A DNA stretch of 8,080 nt from Acidimicrobiia bacterium (GCA_025929005.1 JAICND010000050.1:1-8080), one strand, 5' to 3'; counted from the first letter of the stretch, positions 1 through 7,274 are shown. Numbers and translations: made by a program. Notes: a model not told the origin generated them from the sequence alone.

Positions 1-161
1 AGTCCGCCCGGATTGTGGTAGGCCTCATCGTTCGAATCCAGGAGTCGGATAGCTTCGAAGGCAACGTCGCCCTCGTGGCCGTCCCCGAGGCTGATGCGGC
101 TGCGGCGGCCTCGGCCGTGGCGCAGGGTACGGCGGCAGTCCTGGTGGGCTCGGGGGGTTAA
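1..161 (+). CDS. C-terminal end of an unrecognised protein (possibly SAF/CpaB-like)
   Basis: The reading frame is open from base 3 to a TAA stop at 159-161 and gives 52 residues; the start lies outside the window. The visible tail has a beta-strand-like stretch (IVVGLIVRIQ), then EGNVALVAVPEADAAAAAS, an alanine-rich helix, and a final hydrophobic strand (TAAVLVG) before the stop. This strand, 'VPEADA', alanine helix and strand ending resembles the tails of actinobacterial SAF-domain/CpaB-type proteins, but the fragment is too short to assign. It lies 9 bases upstream of uppP on the same strand, so the two are probably co-transcribed. That it is coding is fairly secure from the codon pattern and the close junction; the family is a guess. 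Confidence 0.55.
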   Translation, partial: SARIVVGLIVRIQESDSFEGNVALVAVPEADAAAAASAVAQGTAAVLVGSGG

Positions 162-170
162 CGTGCCGCC

Positions 171-929
171 GTGTTCGAAGCGATCGTGTGGGGCGTAGTG
201 CAGGGGATCACCGAGTTTCTCCCCATCTCCTCAGACGGTCACCTGGTCTTGGTGCCGGCATTTCTCGGAATCGATGGGCCCGATCTGACCGTCACCGCCG
301 TCCTCCACCTCGGGACTCTTCTCGCGGTGATCCTCTACTTCCGCCGGGAGTTGTGGTCGTTGACGAGGGTCCGAACCGACCCCGACGCTCGCCGCCTTCT
401 CATACTGCTGGCAGTAGCAACCTTGCCTGCATTCCTCGCACTGTTGGTCCGGGATCAAGTCGAGGAGTTGCAGACTTCTGTCACCGCCACCGCCTGGTTT
501 CTGATCCTGACAGGCGTGGTCCTGGTGGTGGCCGATCGCATCAAACCGGGAGAAAGGCGGGTGAGGGACGCCAAGGTTGCTGACGCGGCGCTGGTGGGTC
601 TGGCTCAGGTCACGGCCATCCTCCCCGGTCTCTCGCGGTCCGGCGTGACGATTGCCACCGCCCTGGCGCGCGGCTTCGACCGAGTCGAGGCTGCGAGGTT
701 TTCGTTTCTGCTCGGAGTGCCGGCGGTGACCGGAGCTGGCCTCCTGGAGCTGCGCAACCTCGCGGACAGCACGGGGGTTGAGGCCGCCACCTGGGTAGGC
801 GTCGCCGTCGCCGCCATTACTGGCTACGCCGCTATCGCGTTCCTGTTGAAAATGCTGGGTCGTAGCGGACTATGGGTCTACGCGGTGTACTGCCTAGGAG
901 TGGGAGTGCTGGCGTTGACGATCCTCTAG
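171..929 (+). CDS. uppP: Undecaprenyl-diphosphatase UppP (BacA family)
   Basis: Integral membrane phosphatase that converts undecaprenyl diphosphate to undecaprenyl phosphate, recycling the lipid carrier for peptidoglycan and other wall polymers; extra copies give bacitracin tolerance in known systems. The 252-residue length is normal for the family. Both signature motifs are present: the (E/Q)xxxE motif as Q11..E15, within GITEFLPISSDGH (12-24) and including H24, and PGLSRSGVT (152-160) with the catalytic arginine R156. Hydrophobic segments span the protein, including about 76-93, 106-121, 178-193, 207-226 and 234-252. The third position of the SS(S/T)GH motif is aspartate (D22). The start is GTG at 171, chosen because the family motif begins near residue 10; only a poor G-run (152-157) serves as a ribosome site, so coupling to the gene ending at 161 is likely. 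The 3' end overlaps the convergent DoxX gene by 36 bp. Confidence 0.95.
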   Translation: MFEAIVWGVVQGITEFLPISSDGHLVLVPAFLGIDGPDLTVTAVLHLGTLLAVILYFRRELWSLTRVRTDPDARRLLILLAVATLPAFLALLVRDQVEELQTSVTATAWFLILTGVVLVVADRIKPGERRVRDAKVADAALVGLAQVTAILPGLSRSGVTIATALARGFDRVEAARFSFLLGVPAVTGAGLLELRNLADSTGVEAATWVGVAVAAITGYAAIAFLLKMLGRSGLWVYAVYCLGVGVLALTIL

Positions 930-1703
930 CCGGGCAAGACGTTCCGTTAGGTCGACAACGACAGTCGTACCCCGCCGCAGGGTGACGAGGAGCATCGTCA
1001 AAGAGGCTAGTGCCGTTACGAGGCCCATCACCAGCGCCGGGTCGGTTACGGAGCCTGAAGGACTGAAATCCACCCCATGGGCGAATCCGAACAACGAGAT
1101 CCCAGCGAACACGCAACAAAGCAATCCGAGAGACCACCGGTCAGCACGGTCAACATCCTCTTGCTCAGCACGGGCAGCAATCAGCAGAGACCGTCGCCTG
1201 GCGATGGCCCTTCCATCGAAACCGATGATGGCTCCTGCGTTGGACACAAACAGGACTACCTGGATCAGTATGTAGAAGGCAGACGGGTTGGGGGCTCCGG
1301 CCACCATGAAGCCGAGGTTCATTCCAATGCCGACCAACAACGCGGCATTGGTGAACGTACCCACCAAAATTCCCGCACCGCACAACAGCTGGAGCGCCAA
1401 GACCAATCCTGCCACCAACGGTGCCGACGGCACGACCACCGATTGGACGAATTGACCAATCTCAGGAAAGGCCAGGGCTCCACGCTCTCCTTCCGTCGCC
1501 AGAAAGGTGAGGAGGACATCACCCTCATGCCACGCGGGATCAAACAGCTTCTCCGCTGCTGATCTCAACCATCCGACTCCGATGAACCATCGAATAGGCA
1601 CCAGGTAGGCGTTGCCACGGAGCGTGTCGCGTCTTAGAGCCGCCAGCCACCTGTCCCACCAGCCTGATCGGGCACGAGGGGAGTCAAATTTCGAACCGGC
1701 CAT
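894..1703 (-). CDS. DoxX/DoxD-family membrane protein with C-terminal extension
   Basis: Predicted 269-residue membrane protein; numbering here is from the ATG. The N-terminal half matches the DoxX / thiosulfate:quinone oxidoreductase small-subunit (DoxD) type: an arginine-containing first membrane segment (LVPIRWFIGVGWLRSAAEKL, about 34-53) followed by FDPAWHEG, then segments at about 92-117, 119-136 and 142-161 with the typical N..FMVAG.PNP and N.GAIIGFDGR signatures. After a charged cytoplasm-like stretch (about 164-189) there are two more membrane segments (about 190-211 and 222-242) and a charged tail ending RQRQHSHS, which many DoxX proteins lack. The function of most DoxX proteins is unknown; membrane redox or quinone-linked roles are suggested for relatives, and DoxA or a sulfur gene is not seen here. 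The start could be GTG at 1706 or ATG at 1703. A strong Shine-Dalgarno sequence abuts the GTG, so the ATG is preferred although its spacing is only 3 bases. Confidence 0.85.
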   Translation of the reverse strand: MAGSKFDSPRARSGWWDRWLAALRRDTLRGNAYLVPIRWFIGVGWLRSAAEKLFDPAWHEGDVLLTFLATEGERGALAFPEIGQFVQSVVVPSAPLVAGLVLALQLLCGAGILVGTFTNAALLVGIGMNLGFMVAGAPNPSAFYILIQVVLFVSNAGAIIGFDGRAIARRRSLLIAARAEQEDVDRADRWSLGLLCCVFAGISLFGFAHGVDFSPSGSVTDPALVMGLVTALASLTMLLVTLRRGTTVVVDLTERLARLEDRQRQHSHS

Positions 1704-1706
1704 CAC

Positions 1707-1713
1707 CCTCCTT
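1707..1713 (-). promoter_or_regulatory. Strong Shine-Dalgarno sequence close to the DoxX start
   Basis: On the minus strand AAGGAGG is followed directly by GTGATG. The whole AAGGAGGGTGATGG string nearly copies the complement of the 16S rRNA 3' tail. No further in-frame start lies just downstream, so initiation must use GTG (zero spacing) or ATG (3-base spacing), both tighter than the usual 5-9. Confidence 0.7.
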
Positions 1714-1736
1714 GTACGGCCACTTGAAGTATTCGG

Positions 1737-1742
1737 ATCGTA
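1737..1742 (-). promoter_or_regulatory. Possible -10 element upstream of the DoxX gene
   Basis: Minus-strand TACGAT fits the TAnnnT pattern of actinobacterial -10 boxes and lies in the 66-base gap between the LCP stop and the DoxX start. The hexamer 17 bases upstream (TTCGCG) matches TTGACA at only three positions. DoxX could therefore have its own promoter, but chance is a realistic explanation. Confidence 0.22.
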
Positions 1743-1769
1743 AATGCCCTGTCTGAAGCCGCGAATCGC

Positions 1770-2933
1770 TCAAGTTCCAGGGGCGATAGCTCCATCGGCC
1801 AGGTCAGCAAAGACGGCGCCCGCTCCTTCGTTCAGGAACACAACAGAGGCGGCACCGACGCTCCCCGTTCGGGCAGGCACAACAACATTGCCGATTTGTT
1901 CGGTGGGGGTAGCGAGCGCAAGAGCCGACAGCGAGAGCAGATCGCCCCAACGAATATTGGTCCTGATCCACGGTTCGCTGGCCGCCAGAAGGGTGGGCAG
2001 TCCGAGCGGACCGAGGTTCTGTGCCTTTCTGATCGCCGCCAGGATGGCGAGCCCCCCATGAAACTGACGCGTGAGGTCGCCAGCTGCAAGTGACTTTCGG
2101 GCCCGACCAAAGCTGAGGGCCTGAGGGCCATTTAGGTATTGCAGTCCAGGTTGAAGGTCAGCTCCGGCAGCTGCATCGGCGATGCGGATCGGAACGTCTA
2201 CCTCGGCCCCACCAAGAATGTTGCCCCACAATTCCTGGAACCCCTCAAACCCGGTCAGAACATATCCCCCCAAGGTCAATCCTGACACAGAATTCAGTGT
2301 GCTCATCATGAGGTCGGGACCGCCAAGCGAGAGGGAAGAATTGATCTTATTGGCCGCGCCACCACCGATCGGAACCCATGAGTCGCGGGGAATCCCGACC
2401 AGACCCCCGGCTCCTCCGTTGAAGCCGACCAGGTGAAGGCTGTCGGCGCGGGTGAAGGCTGGGTCCTCACCCGGCCGGGCGTCAGAACCGACAACGGCGA
2501 TGATCTTGGGTATGGCCCCGTACCAGCCGAAGTTGCCCAGGGAGGGGAGTTTTATCCCGACTATCTCGAAGCCCGTCCCGTAATCGGCTCCGAAGACGAT
2601 GTCGTCGCCAAAGGCTGCCGTCGCCAGAACTGCGCCCGTCACCGGAGCGACGACAGCGATGCCACCCGTTGGACAGGTCTCAGAAATCGCCAGACTCGAC
2701 AGCTCCGCGGGAATCCGGGTTCGATCACCCGAACAGGCCGGGCCGTAGATATTTGCGACCGCCGCGGCCCACTCCGGCGATGCACTCGCCAGAAATGGTG
2801 TAGCCGTCGTGGTGGGTGCCTCGGTGGTCGGGGGGGTCGCCGGGGTAGATGTTGCGGGGGCCGTCGTGATGGGCGGCGTGGGCTCGGCGGAGCACGCGAC
2901 CAGCACGCACAGGAGTAAAGAGAGGCGTCGCAT
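1770..2933 (-). CDS. LytR-CpsA-Psr (LCP) family protein with a lipoprotein signal
   Basis: Predicted 387-residue envelope protein. LCP enzymes transfer glycopolymers from undecaprenyl-diphosphate carriers to peptidoglycan or other wall components outside the membrane. The N-terminus MRRLSLLLCVLVACS is a short lipoprotein signal with lipobox LVAC (C14), followed by a Pro/Thr-rich linker (about 18-46). A domain of about 50-140 carries two cysteines (C67, C87) that could form a disulfide. The LCP core runs from about 143 to 303: GSDARPGED (149-157), RADS (162-165), IPRD (181-184), KIN (196-198), FEGF (229-232), GGAEVDVP (241-248), LNGPQAL (267-273) and GRARK (276-280). D164, R183, R277 and R279 match the family's phosphate- and metal-binding residues. 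Most LCP proteins have a transmembrane anchor instead of a lipobox. The start ATG has GGAG 6 bases upstream. The gene follows the ThDP enzyme after 48 bases. Confidence 0.88.
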   Translation of the reverse strand: MRRLSLLLCVLVACSAEPTPPITTAPATSTPATPPTTEAPTTTATPFLASASPEWAAAVANIYGPACSGDRTRIPAELSSLAISETCPTGGIAVVAPVTGAVLATAAFGDDIVFGADYGTGFEIVGIKLPSLGNFGWYGAIPKIIAVVGSDARPGEDPAFTRADSLHLVGFNGGAGGLVGIPRDSWVPIGGGAANKINSSLSLGGPDLMMSTLNSVSGLTLGGYVLTGFEGFQELWGNILGGAEVDVPIRIADAAAGADLQPGLQYLNGPQALSFGRARKSLAAGDLTRQFHGGLAILAAIRKAQNLGPLGLPTLLAASEPWIRTNIRWGDLLSLSALALATPTEQIGNVVVPARTGSVGAASVVFLNEGAGAVFADLADGAIAPGT

Positions 2934-2981
2934 GGAGCTCCGCCAACCCTATGCCGGTTCGGCGCTCTACCCCAAACGCTG

Positions 2982-4607
2982 TTACTGACTGTAGTTGCTC
3001 GACATCCGCATCGTCTCTTCGATGTGGACATTGACAAGAGCCGGTAGCCCGGAAGCCCGGGCCCGCGACAGCGCCGGAGAGATCTGGGAGGCATCGGTTA
3101 CCAACTCCCCATGGCCACCGAGCGCACGCACCACCTCGTGATAGGGACGACGACCGAGATCAGCGGCCACCACCCGATCCGGATAAAGCATTCGATGGAA
3201 CGTTTTGATGTTGCCCCAGACACCATCGTTGCCCATGACACCAACCACTGGCAGCCCCAGCCTCACGAGCGTGTCGTACTCGAAACCGTTGAACCCGAAA
3301 GCGCCGTCACCGAAGACGATGCCGACCAACTTCTCAGGATGCACCACCTTGGCTGCCAGGGCGAAGGGAACGCCGGTCCCGAGGGTGCCGAACGGGCCGG
3401 GGTCGAGGACATGGCCCGGGGTTGAGATCTGCAGCCAGCGGGCGGTAGTCGAAACAATGTCACCGCCGTCAACCGAGACGATCGAATCTGTACCAAAAAA
3501 GCGGCCCACCTCGGAGGCGAACCTGTGGGCATTTACGGGGGTGTTGGGGGCTTTGGCGGCCTCTGCGGCCAGGGCAGCCTGTCTCTCCCGATCGGAAGCC
3601 ATCACCCTCTCTGCCCACGGCGATCGGGTAGCGGCCAAACCACCGGAATCGACAAGCTGTCCGACCACCCGAATCGGATCAGCCACAACTCCCAGGTGCG
3701 CCCCCCGGTTCCACCCGATCCGGGAAGGCTCCAGATCAACGTGGACAACCGTCGCAGTCGGGTTTACCTTCTCGCCGTAGTTAGTCCTGAAATCCCAGTC
3801 AACCCCCAGGGCCACGAGCAGGTCGCACTCGGCCATCGCCAGGGAACGGGAGTGGTTACCGAGCAGCGGATGTCCGAATGGGAGGGATCCGCGGGCGCGG
3901 GAGTTCAGATAGGTGGGGGCGCCCAGCAGCTCGGCCAGCTCCGCCAGCCGGTTCTCTGATCCTGGGATCGACCCGGCCCCGGCGAAAATCACCGGACGCT
4001 CGGATTCACCGATCACCTTCTGAATCGCGGCCAGCGTGGCGGCATCCACACCTTGTTCCTGCCCCGCCCGGTAGTGGGTCGGCCAGGCAATGGACTCCTC
4101 ATCGATCATGTCGAACTGCACGTCCATGGGGACGTCGAGGAAGACCGGCGCACCCCTGCCGCTGAATGCGTGCCTTGAGGCTGTGGCGATGTAGTCGGCG
4201 AGGCGGTCCACTTGCCAGGCGGTGGCCGACCAGGCCGTTATGGGCCCGAACAGGGCAGGATGGTCCATCTCCTGCAAGCCGCCCTTCAGTTCCTGGCGGA
4301 TGAAGTGACGACCACCGATCAAGAGCATCGGCGTGTGGGCGAACCAGGCGTTGGCGACCGCCGTTACAGAGTCGGTCACGCCCGGTCCGGCTGTGACAGC
4401 AGCGACACCCAGGCGTCCGGTTAGCCTTGTGTACGCCTCGGCCGCGTGGGCAGCTGCCTGTTCATGACGGACATCGACTATCCGGATTCCCTCCTGGACG
4501 CAGCCGTCCAGGAACCCGACGATGTGACCACCGGAGAGCGTAAAGACGACGTCGACTCCCTCGGCCTTGAGGGCTCGGGCCATGATCTGGCCGCCATGGA
4601 TCTTCAT
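2982..4607 (-). CDS. Thiamine-diphosphate-dependent enzyme, acetolactate synthase-like
   Basis: Predicted 541-residue cytoplasmic enzyme with the three-domain fold shared by acetolactate synthase, oxalyl-CoA decarboxylase and 2-hydroxyacyl-CoA lyase. The N-terminal pyrimidine-binding domain (about 1-170) carries the cofactor-activating glutamate E49 in DVRHEQAAAHAAEAY, and TAGPG at 72-76. The central domain is about 190-320. The C-terminal diphosphate-binding domain (about 360-530) has GTLGTGVPFA (407-416), GDGAFGFNG (433-441) and the distal metal ligand in GNDGVWG (459-465), where the common NN pair reads ND. It resembles mycobacterial proteins annotated as IlvG acetolactate synthase. No regulatory subunit (ilvN) or ketol-acid reductoisomerase (ilvC) is adjacent, so branched-chain synthesis is not supported by context and the true substrate is unknown. 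It starts 9 bases after the lysA stop with no clear Shine-Dalgarno sequence, suggesting translational coupling. Confidence 0.9.
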   Translation of the reverse strand: MKIHGGQIMARALKAEGVDVVFTLSGGHIVGFLDGCVQEGIRIVDVRHEQAAAHAAEAYTRLTGRLGVAAVTAGPGVTDSVTAVANAWFAHTPMLLIGGRHFIRQELKGGLQEMDHPALFGPITAWSATAWQVDRLADYIATASRHAFSGRGAPVFLDVPMDVQFDMIDEESIAWPTHYRAGQEQGVDAATLAAIQKVIGESERPVIFAGAGSIPGSENRLAELAELLGAPTYLNSRARGSLPFGHPLLGNHSRSLAMAECDLLVALGVDWDFRTNYGEKVNPTATVVHVDLEPSRIGWNRGAHLGVVADPIRVVGQLVDSGGLAATRSPWAERVMASDRERQAALAAEAAKAPNTPVNAHRFASEVGRFFGTDSIVSVDGGDIVSTTARWLQISTPGHVLDPGPFGTLGTGVPFALAAKVVHPEKLVGIVFGDGAFGFNGFEYDTLVRLGLPVVGVMGNDGVWGNIKTFHRMLYPDRVVAADLGRRPYHEVVRALGGHGELVTDASQISPALSRARASGLPALVNVHIEETMRMSSNYSQ

Positions 4608-4616
4608 GATGCAAGG

Positions 4617-5891
4617 TTATAAGGGGAGGTCGTTGCGAACCAGGTCTTCATAAGTCTCCCGTCGCACGACCAGGCGCGCATCTCCATCTTTGACGAACAC
4701 GACCGCCGGCCTCCCCACCTTGTTGTAGTTGGACCCCATCGAGTGCCCGTATGCGCCGGTGACGGGTGTGGCGATGATGTCGCCGACTGCGAGATCGTCG
4801 GGGACGCTTCCATTCATAACGAGGACGTCGCCCGACTCGCAATGCTTTCCGACCAAGCGCACCGATCGGGGACGGTCGGCAGCCACGGCCCTCGGGAGGA
4901 AAGTCTCGTACCCACTTCCATACAGAACCGGACGCGGGTTGTCGCTCATTCCTCCGTCGACCGCGACATAGGTTCTGACCCCCGGTATCTCCTTGATGGT
5001 CCCGACCGTGTAGAGCGTGACAGCTGCCTGAGCGGCGATGGCCCGGCCGGGTTCGACGGACAGGCTCGATTCGATGCCGGCGTCCTCAGCGGCCGTCTTG
5101 AGCATCAATGCCCAGTCGGCCATTGATGGGGCGTGTTCGCCTGCGACATAGGCAACTCCGAGACCGCCTCCCATCGACAACTCTTCGAGGTCATGGTTCT
5201 TGACGAAGGAGGCAACCACTCCCAGGGCCGCCGCGAAGGAATCGACCAGGAAGACCTGGGATCCGATGTGTAGGTGGATGCCCCGGAGCCGGATCGACTC
5301 CATCGATCGCGCCCGGGTTACAGCGGCGGAAGCAGCACCGGTGGACAGCGTGAAACCGAACTTGGTGTCATCCTGACCGGTGGCGATGTAGTGGTGAGTG
5401 TGAGCTTCGACCCCTGGCGTCACCCGCAGAAGAACATCGAGCACTCTTCCGGTTCTTTGATGCAGCTTCTCAAGCCGGTCCAGTTCGTCGAAGTTGTCAA
5501 CCACCAATCGCCCAATACCGGAGGCGATCGCCTCTTCCAACTCCGCTTCGCTCTTGTTGTTGCCATGCATTACGAGCCGCCCGCCAGGAAACCCTGCGGC
5601 CAGGGCGACAAATAGCTCGCCCCCCGTCGCCACATCCATGCGGACGCCTTCTTCATGGACAAGCTGAGCCATCGCCTTGCAGAGGAACGCCTTGGCGGCG
5701 TACACGGCACCTTCTCCGAAGAGGTCTTTTGCCTGCTGGCATCGGGCCCGGAGATGAGCCTCGTCATAGACGAACAGTGGCGTGCCAAATTGGGCGGCCA
5801 ACTCAAGGGTCGAACGACCGCCGATCCACAATTCACCATCATCGCCTTCAGAGGCGCCATCGGGGAGCAGCGACCACGGCAGCGCAGTCAT
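4617..5891 (-). CDS. lysA: Diaminopimelate decarboxylase LysA
   Basis: PLP enzyme of the fold-III (alanine racemase-like) type that decarboxylates meso-diaminopimelate to L-lysine, the last step of lysine synthesis. From the ATG it has 424 residues, normal for LysA. The barrel domain has the Schiff-base lysine K67 in YAAKAFLCKA, HLHIGSQ with H208, GGGLG (241-245) and EPGR (280-283). The C-terminal domain has DGGMSDNPRP (312-321), CESGD with catalytic C351, and GAYGHSMGSNYN (379-390). CESGD and the EPGR arginine are typical of diaminopimelate rather than ornithine decarboxylases. A TTG at 5903-5901 overlaps the aminotransferase TGA (5902-5900) as TTGA and would add four residues. ATG at 5891 is preferred as the stronger codon, though its ribosome site (GGGG three bases upstream) is poor. 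Usual actinobacterial partners (argS, hom, thrC) are absent from the window. Confidence 0.93.
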   Translation of the reverse strand: MTALPWSLLPDGASEGDDGELWIGGRSTLELAAQFGTPLFVYDEAHLRARCQQAKDLFGEGAVYAAKAFLCKAMAQLVHEEGVRMDVATGGELFVALAAGFPGGRLVMHGNNKSEAELEEAIASGIGRLVVDNFDELDRLEKLHQRTGRVLDVLLRVTPGVEAHTHHYIATGQDDTKFGFTLSTGAASAAVTRARSMESIRLRGIHLHIGSQVFLVDSFAAALGVVASFVKNHDLEELSMGGGLGVAYVAGEHAPSMADWALMLKTAAEDAGIESSLSVEPGRAIAAQAAVTLYTVGTIKEIPGVRTYVAVDGGMSDNPRPVLYGSGYETFLPRAVAADRPRSVRLVGKHCESGDVLVMNGSVPDDLAVGDIIATPVTGAYGHSMGSNYNKVGRPAVVFVKDGDARLVVRRETYEDLVRNDLPL

Positions 5892-5899
5892 GCGCCCCG

Positions 5900-7249
5900 T
5901 CAATCCGGCTCGTCGAGATGTGACGGCAGGGTTCCAGCCCTGGCCAGAGACTCACGGAGAGACTCGGCGAAGACCTCGAGGGTCAGGTGGACGTCCTCCA
6001 TCGTGTGGGCTGCACAGGTGAACCATGGCTCGCGGGCGTCGACACACGGCATCACGCCGCGCCCGATCATCCCTTCCACCACGGCCGTGTACAACCGGGC
6101 GTTGTGATCGGCGATATCGCGATATTCGGTTGGCCGGCCTTCGCCTAGATATACCGAGAACATGCCCGGGTGCCCGAGGACCATGCCTTCAACGCCGAAC
6201 TCCGCCAACACGCCCTCCAACCCCTCGATGAGAGCCGTGCCCACCTTTTCGATTCTCTGGAATGCGTCTGTCTTTTCGAGTCGGTCGATGGTGGCGATGG
6301 CGGCAGCGGTTGCCACTCCGTTTCCCGAGTAGGTGCCGGCCTGGGCAATGCCACCAAGCTTCCACCCCTCGACCAGGTCGGCCGCCAGAGCAATGGCGGC
6401 AACGGGAAAGCCGTTGCCTAACGCCTTGGCGTACGTGGCGATGTCGGGCACGACCCCGAAAGTTTCAACGGCACCACCCAGTGAGAGACGGAAACCGGTC
6501 TTGACCTCGTCGAAAATCAAGACCGCGTAGTACTCGCTGCACCGGGCCCTAAGGGTCTCGAGGAAACCTGGTTCCGGTGGGATCCCGAACGCGTTGCCCG
6601 CCATCGGCTCCACGATGACGGCAGCAATTTCGTGCCCGTGATCGTCGAAGAAGTCGTCGACGGCTTCGATGTCATTGAAGGGAAGGGTCCGCACATAGGT
6701 ACGAATGGCATCAGGGATGCCCGACGACGCTTGATACGGAATGGGCCGCAGCCTCGAACCGAGATGGGCCGGTGGTGCTCCGGCAGTGGTAAAGAGCAGT
6801 TGGTCGTGGGTTCCGTGATAGTGACCCTCGAATTTCAATACGAGGTCACGGCCGGCCCAGCCACGCGCTAGGCGGAGGGCGTGCATCGTTGCCTCAGTTC
6901 CCGTGTTGGTGAATCGGATCTTGTCAGCCCACTTCACGGCTGCCAGGACAGCCTCAGCCGCTTCCACCTCTCGTTGCTGGGTCATGGCGAACGTGGTCCC
7001 CTGTCGGGCGGCCGCCACCACGGCATCGGTTACAAAGGGATCGGCGTGGCCGAGGATGATGGGGCCCCACGCACACTGGAAGTCGACATATCGCTTGCCA
7101 TCCATGTCATAGACATGGCCGCCCTCGCCGCGAGAGATGACAAGGGTGTCTTTGTCACCGAGGTAGCGAAAGCCGCTGGAAACACCGTTCACCAATGCGG
7201 CGCGAGCGCGGTTGAACCACTCGGCCGTTTGGGCGCCTTGCATACTCAT
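5900..7249 (-). CDS. Class III aminotransferase, HemL-like
   Basis: PLP-dependent fold-I aminotransferase of 449 residues, related to glutamate-1-semialdehyde 2,1-aminomutase. Visible motifs: NTGTEATMHALRLAR (115-129) for the phosphate-binding loop, EGHYHG (141-146), DEVKTGFR (247-254) with the PLP-ring aspartate D247, the Schiff-base lysine K275 in YAKALGNGFP, and SGNG (308-311). True HemL usually has DEVMTGFR and a GK(I)xGGG lysine motif, so this is more likely a HemL-like aminotransferase of unknown substrate; no other haem gene is nearby. The start is set at ATG 7249 because GGAGG lies 9 bases upstream and the protein then begins close to the family N-terminus. A GTG at 7294 would add 15 residues but has no ribosome site. 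First gene of the probable operon; its TGA is 8 bases before the lysA ATG and overlaps the alternative lysA TTG. Confidence 0.88.
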   Translation of the reverse strand: MSMQGAQTAEWFNRARAALVNGVSSGFRYLGDKDTLVISRGEGGHVYDMDGKRYVDFQCAWGPIILGHADPFVTDAVVAAARQGTTFAMTQQREVEAAEAVLAAVKWADKIRFTNTGTEATMHALRLARGWAGRDLVLKFEGHYHGTHDQLLFTTAGAPPAHLGSRLRPIPYQASSGIPDAIRTYVRTLPFNDIEAVDDFFDDHGHEIAAVIVEPMAGNAFGIPPEPGFLETLRARCSEYYAVLIFDEVKTGFRLSLGGAVETFGVVPDIATYAKALGNGFPVAAIALAADLVEGWKLGGIAQAGTYSGNGVATAAAIATIDRLEKTDAFQRIEKVGTALIEGLEGVLAEFGVEGMVLGHPGMFSVYLGEGRPTEYRDIADHNARLYTAVVEGMIGRGVMPCVDAREPWFTCAAHTMEDVHLTLEVFAESLRESLARAGTLPSHLDEPD

Positions 7250-7258
7250 GAGGATTGT

Positions 7259-7263
7259 CCTCC
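7259..7263 (-). promoter_or_regulatory. Ribosome binding site that fixes the aminotransferase start
   Basis: Minus-strand GGAGG lies 9 bases before ATG 7249. The longer in-frame GTG start at 7294 has no comparable sequence upstream, so this site decides the start in favour of 7249. Confidence 0.7.
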
Positions 7264-7274
7264 GGGGGATTGCC

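Noticed and set aside
1077..1562. Plus-strand open frame of 161 codons antisense to the DoxX gene
   Set aside because: The translation is Gln/Arg/His-rich, unlike a membrane or enzyme sequence, and the opposite strand encodes a convincing membrane protein.
2433..2918. Plus-strand open frame of 161 codons antisense to the LCP gene
   Set aside because: Its translation is rich in Arg, Gly and Cys with no family motif and lies wholly inside a well-supported gene on the other strand; typical shadow frame in GC-rich DNA.
2953..2963. Small stem-loop GCCGG-TTCGGC-like between the ThDP and LCP genes
   Set aside because: Only 4-bp arms with a 3-base loop and no T-run; not distinguishable from chance.
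3205..3780. Plus-strand open frame of 191 codons antisense to the ThDP enzyme
   Set aside because: Low-complexity Pro/Ser/Arg-rich translation without recognisable domains, and no ribosome site; shadow of the real gene.
5655..6107. Plus-strand open frame of 150 codons across the lysA/aminotransferase junction
   Set aside because: It runs antisense to two genes with clear catalytic motifs and shows no family features.
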